From the NCBI RefSeq assembly GCF_030362795.1, contig NZ_JAUCBM010000011.1:32079-96078 (forward strand): 64,000 nucleotides of DNA. Direction: 5' to 3'. The DNA is from Pseudochrobactrum kiredjianiae (GTDB taxonomy: Bacteria > Pseudomonadota > Alphaproteobacteria > Rhizobiales > Rhizobiaceae). A program made the position numbers and the translations under genes. Every line of letters begins with the position of its first letter. Within the stretch, counting starts at the first letter, position 1. This document shows positions 46,313-55,289 of the stretch, in pieces. The notes under the pieces are model-generated. The model did no database searches and had not been told where the DNA came from. It worked only from the letters and a program-made list of their open reading frames with translations.

Positions 46313-49048
46313 ATGACCCGTTTTATTTTTGTGAATGGTATAATCGCAGTTGCCAGTCTGTTTATGGCTTCTGAAAATGCTTCCGCAGCAGACGTTACAT
46401 GCACAACAACATTGTATTTTTGCAGTTACGGTCCAGATGATGTCATTACCGTCACCACCACAGAAACTGCAGGCTATGCTCCGCTGCAAGGGTTTGGTGT
46501 TTATTTAAATAATTCAACTGCCAAACTAAACGATATTACAATCATCACCTCCGGCAATACTTCGGACGCTATTCGCACCAACGCCGAAAACAGCATGTTT
46601 CGGGCTAGCCGCCTGACAATTAAAACCTCTGGCAAAACCGCTGATGGTATTAACCTCTCTTCAAATGGTAATATTGATGGTGACACCCTCGCCTATGTGA
46701 AAAATTTTGCTGATATTGAAGTCAACAGCGGCATCGGTGTGCGTGCAAATAATTTTCAAAATGCGAATGCCAATACCGTGATAATTTTGCCTGACGGCAC
46801 ACGTGTCCGGCAGACCGGTACCGGCACAGCAACCAACTGGAGTGAAGGAAACGGCTATGCCGTTTATGCCGGCAACCGTGACCGGGATACCAATGGCCTT
46901 GGCCGTCTGGATATTCTTTTAGGTAAAAACAATAATACACTCGGTAATGCCTATGTTTTTATTGGTGCGAATGCTGATATTGCCAGTTCAATGACCAACG
47001 GACACGCTGTTTACGCCAATAAAGGTGGCCTTGTTCAGCTTGGCGACGGCGCAAAAGTCAGCACGACCGGCAACAATGCCTATGCCTTATACGCATCGCG
47101 CGAACAGCAGGGCAGCCATACAGACAATGTACGGCAAGGGTATATTTACCTAGGCGGCGGCGCTACATTGCGCGCCGAAAACAGCCCGATTGTTATACGT
47201 GCAAGCGGTGAAGGCTCAATCATTGCCAATAAGGTGATCGACACTCCGGTTATCGCGGATACTCACGAGCGTAATGATCGTATTCAGGGACTGGATAAAA
47301 CCGCAACCCACGACACATCCGGCGTTTTTGACGTTATTGGCATCATGGATGCAATTGATGGCGGCACGATTGCACTGAATATGTCTGCAGGCAGTCAGTT
47401 TTTAGGCTCGACCAATGCCCATCCGGAAATAACACAGGCTTCCAATATTCTTCTGAATATTGACGGTGCGGGCAGCCAATGGAATATGGATGCGGACTCC
47501 AACCTCACCCGTCTCACATTATCCGGTGGCGCTACCCTTACCCCTTATGATAACAGCGGCAATCTGACCAACCGTACGCTAACCGGTGAAGTGCTGAACA
47601 AAGGCGGCAATATTGACCTTACAGGCGCGACAGATTTGGTTGGCGATGCTCTGACGATTAAAGGCAAATATACCGGTGCAGACGGCTTTCTGATCCTGAA
47701 TACCATTCTAAATGATGATAGCGCAGCAACAGACAAGCTGATCATCGACGGTGATACGACCGGAAACACCTTTGTGCGGGTAAAAAATATCGGCGGCACT
47801 GGAGCCCAGACAGTCAACGGCATCCGAATTATTGAAGTCACTGGTGCGTCTGATGGCGCATTCAAGCTGAAGGGCGACTATATTCACAAAGGCGATCAGG
47901 CTGTTGTCGGCGGTGCTTATGCGTACCGGCTGTTTCACAATGGCTTAGGAGACAATAGTGCCGATGGTAACTGGTATCTGCGCTCTGAACTGAAAGAAAA
48001 GAAGCCGCATTATCAGCCGGGCGCACCGGTCTATGAAATCTATCCGCAATTCCTGCTGGGGTTGAACACTTTGCCAACGCTTCAACAGCGTGTGGGCAAT
48101 CGCTATTGGAGCCATGCCGGCAATCTGATGCTCTCACAAGGCGCAGATACAATCGAGCCTTATGCACCAAACAGCGAGGCTGGCAGCTATATTGAAACCT
48201 CTGGTATTTGGGGGCGGGTTGAAGGCTCCTATACCAAGATGCAGCCGCGCACATCGACGTCCGATGCCACCTATGACTACAGCGCCTATAAAATGCAGGC
48301 CGGCATTGACGGCATGTTGCATGAAGGTAAAACAGGCAAGCTGATCGGTGGCATTACCGTGCATTATACCCATGGTGTTGCCAGCGTCTGGTCGCCTTAC
48401 GATTCCGATCTTGGTCGCGGACGCATCAGTTCAGACGGCTACGGTTTTGGCGGTACGCTGACCTGGTACGGCGATGACGGTCTGTATCTGGATAATCAGG
48501 CGCAAGCCACATGGCATAAAAGCGATCTCAGCTATCAGGGCGGAGACTCTGTCCTCAAAGAGGGTAATCATGCCTTTGTCTATGCTCTCTCAACGGAACT
48601 GGGTAAGCGCTTTTCACTGAATGACCATTGGTCTTTAACCCCGCAAGCACAACTGAATTACACTGTGGCTGATTTTAACAGCTTCACGGATGTGTTTGGC
48701 GCTTCTGTGAGCCGAGAGAGAGCCGCAAGCCTTCGCGGACGTGTTGGTGTCAGTCTGGATTACCAAAACTCATGGCAGAATGCACAAGGCATGATGAACC
48801 GTTCTTATGTTTACGGCATTGCCAATCTCTACAATGAGTTTCTGGACGGCACCAAAGTTGATGTCAGCAATGTCAGTTTCTACAACAAAAGCGAGCGCCT
48901 CTGGGCAGGTATCGGGCTTGGTGGTTCCTATAACTGGAACGACGATAAATACTCGCTCTATGGTGAAGGGTCAGTCAATTCCAGCCTGAAAAACTTCGGA
49001 GACAGCTACGCATATAAAGGCACCATTGGTCTCCGCGTAAAGTGGTAA
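46313..49048 (+). CDS. Type Va autotransporter, pertactin-like passenger
   Basis: A 911-residue secreted/outer-membrane protein. A signal peptide ends near NASA (about residue 25), and the mature N-terminus has two cysteines (C30, C37). The passenger (about 26-600) is built of Gly/Asn-rich beta-helix repeats such as NGYAVYAGN, NGHAVYANKGG and NAYALYASR. The segment from about 445 to 510 (GFLILNTILNDDSAATDKL, then TGAQTVNGIRIIEV) is the pertactin-like junction. The last about 270 residues form the beta-barrel, ending in RVKW with the terminal aromatic residue expected of such barrels. No protease motif or RGD is seen. Adhesion is the usual role. Confidence 0.93.
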   Translation: MTRFIFVNGIIAVASLFMASENASAADVTCTTTLYFCSYGPDDVITVTTTETAGYAPLQGFGVYLNNSTAKLNDITIITSGNTSDAIRTNAENSMFRASRLTIKTSGKTADGINLSSNGNIDGDTLAYVKNFADIEVNSGIGVRANNFQNANANTVIILPDGTRVRQTGTGTATNWSEGNGYAVYAGNRDRDTNGLGRLDILLGKNNNTLGNAYVFIGANADIASSMTNGHAVYANKGGLVQLGDGAKVSTTGNNAYALYASREQQGSHTDNVRQGYIYLGGGATLRAENSPIVIRASGEGSIIANKVIDTPVIADTHERNDRIQGLDKTATHDTSGVFDVIGIMDAIDGGTIALNMSAGSQFLGSTNAHPEITQASNILLNIDGAGSQWNMDADSNLTRLTLSGGATLTPYDNSGNLTNRTLTGEVLNKGGNIDLTGATDLVGDALTIKGKYTGADGFLILNTILNDDSAATDKLIIDGDTTGNTFVRVKNIGGTGAQTVNGIRIIEVTGASDGAFKLKGDYIHKGDQAVVGGAYAYRLFHNGLGDNSADGNWYLRSELKEKKPHYQPGAPVYEIYPQFLLGLNTLPTLQQRVGNRYWSHAGNLMLSQGADTIEPYAPNSEAGSYIETSGIWGRVEGSYTKMQPRTSTSDATYDYSAYKMQAGIDGMLHEGKTGKLIGGITVHYTHGVASVWSPYDSDLGRGRISSDGYGFGGTLTWYGDDGLYLDNQAQATWHKSDLSYQGGDSVLKEGNHAFVYALSTELGKRFSLNDHWSLTPQAQLNYTVADFNSFTDVFGASVSRERAASLRGRVGVSLDYQNSWQNAQGMMNRSYVYGIANLYNEFLDGTKVDVSNVSFYNKSERLWAGIGLGGSYNWNDDKYSLYGEGSVNSSLKNFGDSYAYKGTIGLRVKW

Positions 49049-49060
49049 TGACACGTAAAC

Positions 49061-49104
49061 GCGACCTGTTCTTCAGATGCTTTTCTGACTGATGAACAGG
49101 CCGC
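49061..49104 (+). terminator. Hairpin terminator of the autotransporter gene
   Basis: GCGACCTGTTC and GAACAGGCCGC pair over 11 bp with one mismatch around a 22-base loop, followed by TTTCTTTTTC. The stem overlaps the last codons of the convergent methyltransferase gene. Confidence 0.5.
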
Positions 49105-49870
49105 TTTCTTTTTCAATCTTTAAGGCACCATTTCCCGCTTGAAAGGTATTGCCAATCGCTTTGCGTAACGTATCAAGCTGAATACGATCGGCCATATCTC
49201 CCGGAGAGTAAGATGTGAGCGCCAGAAAGACATCTTCCGGATCAGTCACAACCAAGTACGCCGGATATTGCGTCATCGTCACATTGCCGAACTGATCCTG
49301 TAGCATCTTTTGGGCAACATCATATCCGAAGGCAGCGCCTGCCGGATCGTAAGGCGCACTGCCAAAAACAGTTGCCAGCGCATAAAGCTCGCGCATATTG
49401 TTGACCCCGTTGGTTGTTACCCCAACAAAACCACCCGGCTTTAATACCCGATACATTTCTGCAAGTGCCGCCTGTGGATCAGGCAGATGATATAGCATGT
49501 GCATTGCGATAACAGCGTCAAACGACGCATCGTCAAAAGGTAGATTACCCGCATCGGCTTGTTGTCCGGTGACGGACGCTAATGGTAATGTTCGGCAGCG
49601 CTCTGCTGCTTCCTGCATCATTCCTTGTGAAAGATCTGCAAGCGTCAGGTGCAGATCTTGCGGTAAAACCTCGATCGCTTTCGCCCAAAACCAGGCAGGC
49701 CCGCAACCAATATCAAGAATGCTGTCTTCAGCTTTAAAGGGCAACTGTCCGATAACCCACGAAAACCAGTCATGCTCAGCAATGGTATATTTGTTATGCA
49801 AACGGGCACGTGCAGCGAGTTTCTGACTGTCGCTATATTGCTCAGCATTACTGGATGTGATTGACGACAT
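49073..49870 (-). CDS. SAM-dependent methyltransferase (class I)
   Basis: A 265-residue methyltransferase. SAM motif I is ILDIGCGPAWFWAKA at about 53-67, the acidic loop is in LHLTLADLS, and the segment DAVIAMHMLYHLPDPQAAL and VLKPGGFVGVTTNG are the UbiE/Methyltransf_11 motifs. AAGGAAAGG lies 7 bases before the ATG. It follows a TetR gene by 41 bases on the same strand, so the two are likely an operon. Substrate is not apparent. Confidence 0.9.
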   Translation of the reverse strand: MSSITSSNAEQYSDSQKLAARARLHNKYTIAEHDWFSWVIGQLPFKAEDSILDIGCGPAWFWAKAIEVLPQDLHLTLADLSQGMMQEAAERCRTLPLASVTGQQADAGNLPFDDASFDAVIAMHMLYHLPDPQAALAEMYRVLKPGGFVGVTTNGVNNMRELYALATVFGSAPYDPAGAAFGYDVAQKMLQDQFGNVTMTQYPAYLVVTDPEDVFLALTSYSPGDMADRIQLDTLRKAIGNTFQAGNGALKIEKESGLFISQKSI

Positions 49871-49911
49871 ATTGCACCTTTCCTTGATAAAAACCTGCGC
49901 AAATGCATTAT

Positions 49912-50478
49912 TCAGGCTGGCGAAATGGCAATAGCCCTGACAGCTGCGGCAAGATGATCGGCGATATTGATACTCAACCTTTGCTCCCGCCCGTTTCCGC
50001 GCAAAATCGAAGCTCCTTCAAGCAATGCCACGATAAGTGCAGCGCGTGGCCGAAGACACAGATCACACTGGTCGTGCGGCACAAGCGGATCGATCAGCAT
50101 ACAAACACGATCAATATAGCCTTGATAGAAGGCAACCAAAGCATCATTCGCGGCGACATCACGGCCTGACAATGCCCACAGCTCCCAAAGCAACTGGCAT
50201 TCATCACGCTCAATCTGCTTGCGCAATAGAAAATCCACAGCACCGCACAGATCGGCCGGTGCGTCCTGCATCACAATATCCCATTCCTGAAGATGCGTCT
50301 CAACGACCGCTGCCAGCATCAGATCAATCGTTTTGAAATAATACTGAACATGGCTAAGCCCGATACCGGCCTCTGTTGCTATCGCACGCATACGGAAACC
50401 GTGCGCACCTTCACGGATCAACACCCTTAAAGCAGCCTGTATGATTGCGCTACGCCGATCGTCACCTCTGGGAACCAT
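49912..50478 (-). CDS. TetR-family transcriptional regulator
   Basis: A 188-residue repressor with the N-terminal HTH (AIIQAALRVLIREGAHGFR, then AIATEAGIGLSHVQYYFK) and an all-helical ligand domain. I chose the ATG at 50478 because AGGAGAGG lies 3-5 bases upstream; an ATG seven codons earlier lacks such a site. It is divergent from the operon at 50576-53815, with paired repeats between them, and upstream of the methyltransferase; it likely controls both sides. Confidence 0.9.
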   Translation of the reverse strand: MVPRGDDRRSAIIQAALRVLIREGAHGFRMRAIATEAGIGLSHVQYYFKTIDLMLAAVVETHLQEWDIVMQDAPADLCGAVDFLLRKQIERDECQLLWELWALSGRDVAANDALVAFYQGYIDRVCMLIDPLVPHDQCDLCLRPRAALIVALLEGASILRGNGREQRLSINIADHLAAAVRAIAISPA

Positions 50479-50523
50479 TTGCCTCTCCTGTTCTGCCATT
50501 TCCTAGCAGAATATTACTCTTGT

Positions 50524-50560
50524 TCAAATGACCAAGTTTCAATATAGGTCAAACGACCAA
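50524..50560. promoter_or_regulatory. Paired 12-bp repeats, candidate TetR operator
   Basis: TCAAATGACCAA (50524-50535) and TCAAACGACCAA (50549-50560) differ at one base and are 25 bp apart. The second is part of GGTCAAACGACC, an inverted repeat. They lie just upstream of the oxidoreductase gene start and opposite the TetR gene start, as expected for the operator of this regulator. Confidence 0.55.
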
Positions 50561-50575
50561 ATTTGGAGTTTTAGA

Positions 50576-51649
50576 ATGACACAACGAAAAATCGTGCTGG
50601 CAGGTGGCAGCGGTATAGTGGGGACACAAGTTGCCCAAATGCTCAAACGACGGATGCCGCAAAGTGATCTGATAATCGCAGGTCGAAACATTGAAACAGC
50701 TCAGGCGGTTGCATTTGCTGTCGGTGGCACCGCTCTGCGTATAGATGTTAATGCGCCTGTTTTACCGGACACGCTGGATGGCAGTCTTATCGCCGGACTA
50801 ACAAATGATCCCTCTGACCACCTTTTGAAACTCGCACTCGTGCGAGGCATGCCATATGTGGATATTACACGCTGGACCGAGCGTTTAAAACAAGGACTTG
50901 TCACTGCAGCAGGGCATGGAGATTTACAGGCACCCGCAGTTTTTGCCTCCGCATGGATGGCATCACTTGCCGGTTTAATGGTGCGGTACGCATCCCGCGA
51001 CTTACCTGTTATTGATACGGTTACATTGGATATTCTATTTGCCGTCTCGGATCAGGCCGGCCCCAATTCAGCAGCCTATATGGATCGGCTTTCTGAGCCC
51101 TTTTATACATTGCACAATGGTCAATGGACTCGCCGCCTCGGTATGCTGGATGGTCATCTGGTCAGTTTTGAAAATGCCGGAAACCATAAAACTTATCGTT
51201 TTGATACACCTGACCAATCAAGCCTGCCGCTCATCACCGGTGCTAAAACAGTTGATGCCCGTATCGGCTTTGATGACCGCAAAGCAACTGTTTTGCTGCA
51301 TCTTCTTGTACGCAGCGGAATATGGTCGCTCTTGTCACGACCGATGTTCGATAATGTGCGTAAAGCCATATTATTCAATCCCGGAAACGGAGCCGAACAT
51401 CGTATTAAAATTACAGTCAAAGGACAGGATGCAACGGGCAAACCTGTGACAAAGATACTGGAGATTAACGATCCGTCAGGGCAGACACACCTGACCGCTT
51501 TGGGTGCCGTTTTACAAATTGAAAATCTTCTCAGTCCCGCTGCGCCAATTGCCGGAAGCTATCTTGGGGAAGCCCTGCTTGATCCGGCCTATGTGGTTGC
51601 CCAGTTGAAGGAGGAAAACGTCAGCGTAACGGAAACATTTGCAGAATAG
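50576..51649 (+). CDS. Saccharopine-dehydrogenase-like NAD(P)-binding protein
   Basis: A 357-residue protein with an N-terminal Rossmann fold (KIVLAGGSGIVGTQVAQML at about 5-23, DLIIAGRNIETA at the end of strand 2) and a long C-terminal half without motifs I can assign. GGAG lies about 8 bases before the ATG at 50576; an upstream start 16 codons earlier runs through the operator and is rejected. It heads a three-gene unit with a secreted amidohydrolase and a small membrane protein. Reaction and substrate are unknown. Confidence 0.82.
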   Translation: MTQRKIVLAGGSGIVGTQVAQMLKRRMPQSDLIIAGRNIETAQAVAFAVGGTALRIDVNAPVLPDTLDGSLIAGLTNDPSDHLLKLALVRGMPYVDITRWTERLKQGLVTAAGHGDLQAPAVFASAWMASLAGLMVRYASRDLPVIDTVTLDILFAVSDQAGPNSAAYMDRLSEPFYTLHNGQWTRRLGMLDGHLVSFENAGNHKTYRFDTPDQSSLPLITGAKTVDARIGFDDRKATVLLHLLVRSGIWSLLSRPMFDNVRKAILFNPGNGAEHRIKITVKGQDATGKPVTKILEINDPSGQTHLTALGAVLQIENLLSPAAPIAGSYLGEALLDPAYVVAQLKEENVSVTETFAE

Positions 51650-51740
51650 CGCATGTCCTGCATCAATCGAAATATTGTCGAATATATTAGCTTACGATAA
51701 ACTCTGGTCGAAACGGCATCAGCGCAGCGAGGAGAACCGC

Positions 51741-53450
51741 ATGAAAACTCCAATGAAGAAAACGGCCGATGTGCGTGCGATTACAATCGCAGTCATGACA
51801 ATATTTAGCGGAACGCCAGTTTATGCAGCAGACCAGACAACCGTTATTCGCAATGCTGTTATCCATACAATTGCGGAACATGAGCAGAAAGCGGATGCTT
51901 TAGCTATAGATGCCAAGGGGATTATTATTGCTGTCGGCAAAGACACTGATGTATTAGCTAAAGCCGGTTCTGCGGCACGCATTGTTGACCTCGGCGGGCA
52001 GACAGTTTTGCCCGGCTTTCAGGATAGTCATGTGCATTTGATCGAAGCAGGTATAAATGAAATTCTTTGTGCGTTTGACCAATTTGCAGACCTCAGAGAG
52101 ATACAAGAAGCTGTGAGAGCTTGTGCTGAGGAGAGTACCGGAGAGTGGATACTCGGCTCGGGTATAAATATGCCGCATCTTCTTGATGAGAGCGATAATC
52201 CTGTTGCTTTTCTGGATAAAATCGAGCCGGACAGACCAATCCTGATCCTCGATGATATTGGCCACGGTGCATGGGCAAATAGTAAAGCACTGCAATTGGC
52301 AGGCTATGATAAGATCAAAGGTAATCCGGCAGGCGGCATCATTCTGCGCAATGCAAAAACCGGACTGCCTAATGGAATTGTTCTCGAAAATGCGCAACAA
52401 AAATTGCGCAATCTTGCTTTTCCTGACACGCCGGAAAATGAGAATTTTGCTTATAAAAGCATGCTGCCCACATTAAAAATCTTTGCTGAAAATGGCATTA
52501 CGACAGTCAGCGATGCCGGAGGTTTCTGGCCACAGGGACATTTGAAAGCTTGGCAAACGGCTGAGAAAAACGGCACGCTGACCGTGCGTGCCTTCAACGG
52601 ACTTTATGTTTATCCGGATATGCCCTTTGACACACAACTGCAAAAACTGAGCAGTCTCTACAGCAATGATCCCACGCGGCTTTTGAAGTTCAATCAAGCT
52701 AAAATTTATGTTGACGGTATCCTTGAGCAACGTACCGGTGCTGTTTTACAACCCTACCTGAAAGGCAAGGGTATTGATCACGGCTTTGACTCAGGTTTTC
52801 TGTATTTCGAGCCGGATGTGCTGACAAAATATGCAATTGCACTTACTAAAATCGGTTACAAATTGCATTTTCATGTCACAGGCGACCGTGGCGCCCGCCT
52901 TGCTCTTGATGCCATTGAACAAGCTGACAAAAAAGCTAGTCCTCATCGTCTCACACATCTCTACCTGTTGGATCAGGCAGATTATCCGCGTTTTCGCAAA
53001 ACCGGAACGACTGCAGATTTTCAACTGGCACCAAGCTCCCTTGACCCGGAATATATTGCCTCCAGCAAGGAATTTATCGGTGAACGCGCCAACCATATGA
53101 TGCCCGCTGCTAGTCTTGAAAAAAGCGGCGCATTGGTGGTCATGAGCAGTGATTTCGATGCCGATGAACTGTCACCGCTTGTAAAAATTCAGGCCGCACT
53201 GGAGCGACCAACCGAAGGGGCTACGGATATACAAACGGCAGTCAAATGGATGACGATCAATCCGGCACGCCTTCTCAATCAGGACGATCGCACAGGTAGT
53301 CTCGAACCCGGTAAATATGCCGATCTCGTCGTTTTAGAGCGTGATATTTTTGATATGCCCGTCAATGAAATAGGTGATGTCGCTGTCAAAGCAACCCTTC
53401 TGCAAGGGAAACCGGTTTATGATGCAGACGGGATATTTACGAACCAATAA
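51741..53450 (+). CDS. Exported amidohydrolase, YtcJ-like
   Basis: A 569-residue amidohydrolase_3 family metal enzyme. The metal-binding HxH is H97/H99 in PGFQDSHVHLIEAG; VYVDGILEQRTG-like sequence around the middle and LHFHVTGDRGARLALDAIE hold further ligands; SSDFDADELSPL carries the late Asp. The first 30 residues form a signal peptide with cleavage near VYAADQ, so it acts in the periplasm, which is less usual for YtcJ relatives. GGAG precedes the ATG at 51741; the frame stays open upstream without homology. Amide or lactam substrates are likely but unidentified. Confidence 0.88.
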   Translation: MKTPMKKTADVRAITIAVMTIFSGTPVYAADQTTVIRNAVIHTIAEHEQKADALAIDAKGIIIAVGKDTDVLAKAGSAARIVDLGGQTVLPGFQDSHVHLIEAGINEILCAFDQFADLREIQEAVRACAEESTGEWILGSGINMPHLLDESDNPVAFLDKIEPDRPILILDDIGHGAWANSKALQLAGYDKIKGNPAGGIILRNAKTGLPNGIVLENAQQKLRNLAFPDTPENENFAYKSMLPTLKIFAENGITTVSDAGGFWPQGHLKAWQTAEKNGTLTVRAFNGLYVYPDMPFDTQLQKLSSLYSNDPTRLLKFNQAKIYVDGILEQRTGAVLQPYLKGKGIDHGFDSGFLYFEPDVLTKYAIALTKIGYKLHFHVTGDRGARLALDAIEQADKKASPHRLTHLYLLDQADYPRFRKTGTTADFQLAPSSLDPEYIASSKEFIGERANHMMPAASLEKSGALVVMSSDFDADELSPLVKIQAALERPTEGATDIQTAVKWMTINPARLLNQDDRTGSLEPGKYADLVVLERDIFDMPVNEIGDVAVKATLLQGKPVYDADGIFTNQ

Positions 53451-53452
53451 GA

Positions 53453-53815
53453 TTGTTTCTCGTTTTGAGAGAAAAGCCTACTGTGCCAAGCAATCCGCTA
53501 AAGGATGAAGAATTGAAATACCGGACTTTCTTTATATTTCTGGCAATTTTTATCGTCGTTGCTGGCAGTTTGAACTGGTTGCTGAATCCTGCACCGCCAC
53601 TCTATCCCTCCATTGGCGGCGGCGGATATGATCTGTCCAAACCTGTCTATACGCTGCTTCTGCTGATCTTCACTTGCCTATGGTCATTGGTAATGCTGAT
53701 CAGCGGCTTGATAAGCAAAAAACCAATCATGTCGCGGCAGTATTTCATTCTCGCGGCAATCGGCTTACTCAGCACGATCGCATCCTTCGCCGCGTATCAT
53801 AACAATCTCACATGA
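53453..53815 (+). CDS. Small membrane protein of unknown function
   Basis: A 120-residue (or 110 from a GTG at 53483) hydrophobic protein with about three membrane spans: FFIFLAIFIVVAGSLNWLL, VYTLLLLIFTCLWSLVMLIS and YFILAAIGLLSTIASFAAY. A Pro/Gly-rich loop (NPAPPLYPSIGGGGYD) lies between the first two. The TTG at 53453 starts 2 bases after the amidohydrolase stop. I do not recognise the family. Its close coupling to the amidohydrolase suggests a linked membrane role. Confidence 0.6.
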   Translation: MFLVLREKPTVPSNPLKDEELKYRTFFIFLAIFIVVAGSLNWLLNPAPPLYPSIGGGGYDLSKPVYTLLLLIFTCLWSLVMLISGLISKKPIMSRQYFILAAIGLLSTIASFAAYHNNLT

Positions 53816-53863
53816 CAGCGATTTTTCAAGGAGCAGAGCTTCTCCACCACAGATCACCCAGCG

Positions 53864-54421
53864 TCAGTTGCGAGAATTTTCACTCTCGCGCTTGATTGAG
53901 TTGAGGATTCTTCCTCTTATCAGCCCGCTCACCGGACGGATCAGATACCAGTAAGGTGTAAATTTAAGGCGGCTTGCAAGATCAGGACAGAAAACCCGCG
54001 TTTCCGTTTCAAGCTTGGTAATTTTATCCGTTTGAGGTTTCACCGAGAACACCAAAGCAAGCTTGGCCACACCCGCCATATTAAAATCGCGATATGCAGC
54101 CCCGTCACTGACGGATATAAGCCCGAAATCCGGCCGCCAAAACCGTCCGATCAGCCCATAGGCCAACGCATCGTCCTGCTGTTCTAAAGCTACAAAATTG
54201 TGCAATCCGAACGGTGGTGCAACCTCCGCATGTTTCCCCCGCATCCGCGCACCAATACGCATTGGAAGTTCCCGAAGACCAATCATTTTACGAAAAAACG
54301 GATCATCATCAGGCTGGTATGCTGCAGCGGCCTGAAGCACAACAGACGGTTTCGCCATCACCTCACAGGAATGCACTTCTTAGAAACTATATTCCGGAAG
54401 GTATTTATCCGTCAGACTCAT
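53864..54421 (-). pseudogene. Conserved hypothetical protein (DUF2867-like) with an in-frame TAA near the start
   Basis: Read from the ATG at 54421 the protein begins MSLTDKYLPEYSF, then meets TAA at 54380-54382, then continues in the same frame EVHSCEVMAKPSVVLQAAAA to the stop at 53864. The part before the stop fits the usual N-terminus of this family, in which a LPEYDF-like stretch is followed directly by EVHS. Later family marks LIGRFWRPD, ETETRVFCPD and YWYLIRPVSGLIRG are intact. A single base change of one codon explains the stop. Re-start at GTG 54376 or ATG 54358 would give 170 or 164 residues, so a shortened protein may still be made. The family name is from memory and tentative; function is unknown. 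Confidence 0.65.
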
Positions 54422-54484
54422 AACACCACCACTCATTGGCAGAAATAATTTCCACACTTCAAAGGCTTTAAAAGACGTATCTTC

Positions 54485-55270
54485 TTACGCCACACACGTC
54501 GCATAGGGCATACAGATTGGTTTTCCGGTGCGCGGGTCTTCAAAAAAATCAGCCTCAACACCAAAAACATCCCGCATAACCTCTGCACACATAATCTCAT
54601 TGGCAGTGCCTTGCCGGATGATTTTGCCTTGCCGGATCGCAATAATATAATCAGCAAAACGTGCGGCCTGATTAAGATCATGCAGCACCATAATTATCGT
54701 TTTCTGATGATCCGTATTGAGCTTACTTAACAGCTGCATCACATCCAGCTGATGCGCCATATCCAGAAATGTTGTTGGCTCATCCAACAGAATAATCTCA
54801 CTATCCTGTGCCAGTGCCATCGCGATCCATACCCGCTGTCTTTGCCCGCCGGAAAGCGAACCAAGATCACGCTCCGCCAGTTCTGTCAGGCTGGTCAGCT
54901 CCAGAGCATGACGGATTTTTTCTTTATCCTCATCGCTGAGCAGACCAAAGCCTTTTTGCCACGGATAGCGTCCGTAAGCGACCAGATCACGGACACGCAA
55001 CCCCGCCGGTGCCTCCGGCATTTGCGACAAGACCGCCATTTTCCGTGCGATATATTTTGCCGAAAAGTTCTGAATTTCCTGTCCATCGAGCATAATCGTG
55101 CCATCGGAAGGCTGTAAAATACGGGCAAGATTTTTCAGGATCGTGCTTTTTCCGGAACCGTTTGCCCCCACTAAAGCGGTGATTTTCCCTTGCAATAGCT
55201 GCAAATTCAACCCGCTGAACACCGGCTTTTCGCCATAGGAAAAACTGATATTTTTGGCTTCCAGTCCCAT
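54485..55270 (-). CDS. Iron-siderophore ABC transporter ATP-binding protein (FecE type)
   Basis: A 261-residue ATPase of the FecCD/BtuCD class. Walker A is GANGSGKSTILKNL, the signature LSGGQRQRVWIAMAL and Walker B ILLDEPTTFLD; the LVAYGRYPWQKGF segment is characteristic of ferric-siderophore ATPases. I chose the ATG at 55270 because AAGGG lies 7 bases upstream; earlier in-frame ATGs at 55273 and 55288 are possible. It is the last gene of the iron-uptake operon. Confidence 0.93.
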   Translation of the reverse strand: MGLEAKNISFSYGEKPVFSGLNLQLLQGKITALVGANGSGKSTILKNLARILQPSDGTIMLDGQEIQNFSAKYIARKMAVLSQMPEAPAGLRVRDLVAYGRYPWQKGFGLLSDEDKEKIRHALELTSLTELAERDLGSLSGGQRQRVWIAMALAQDSEIILLDEPTTFLDMAHQLDVMQLLSKLNTDHQKTIIMVLHDLNQAARFADYIIAIRQGKIIRQGTANEIMCAEVMRDVFGVEADFFEDPRTGKPICMPYATCVA

Positions 55271-55289
55271 CATACGACCCTTAACCATC

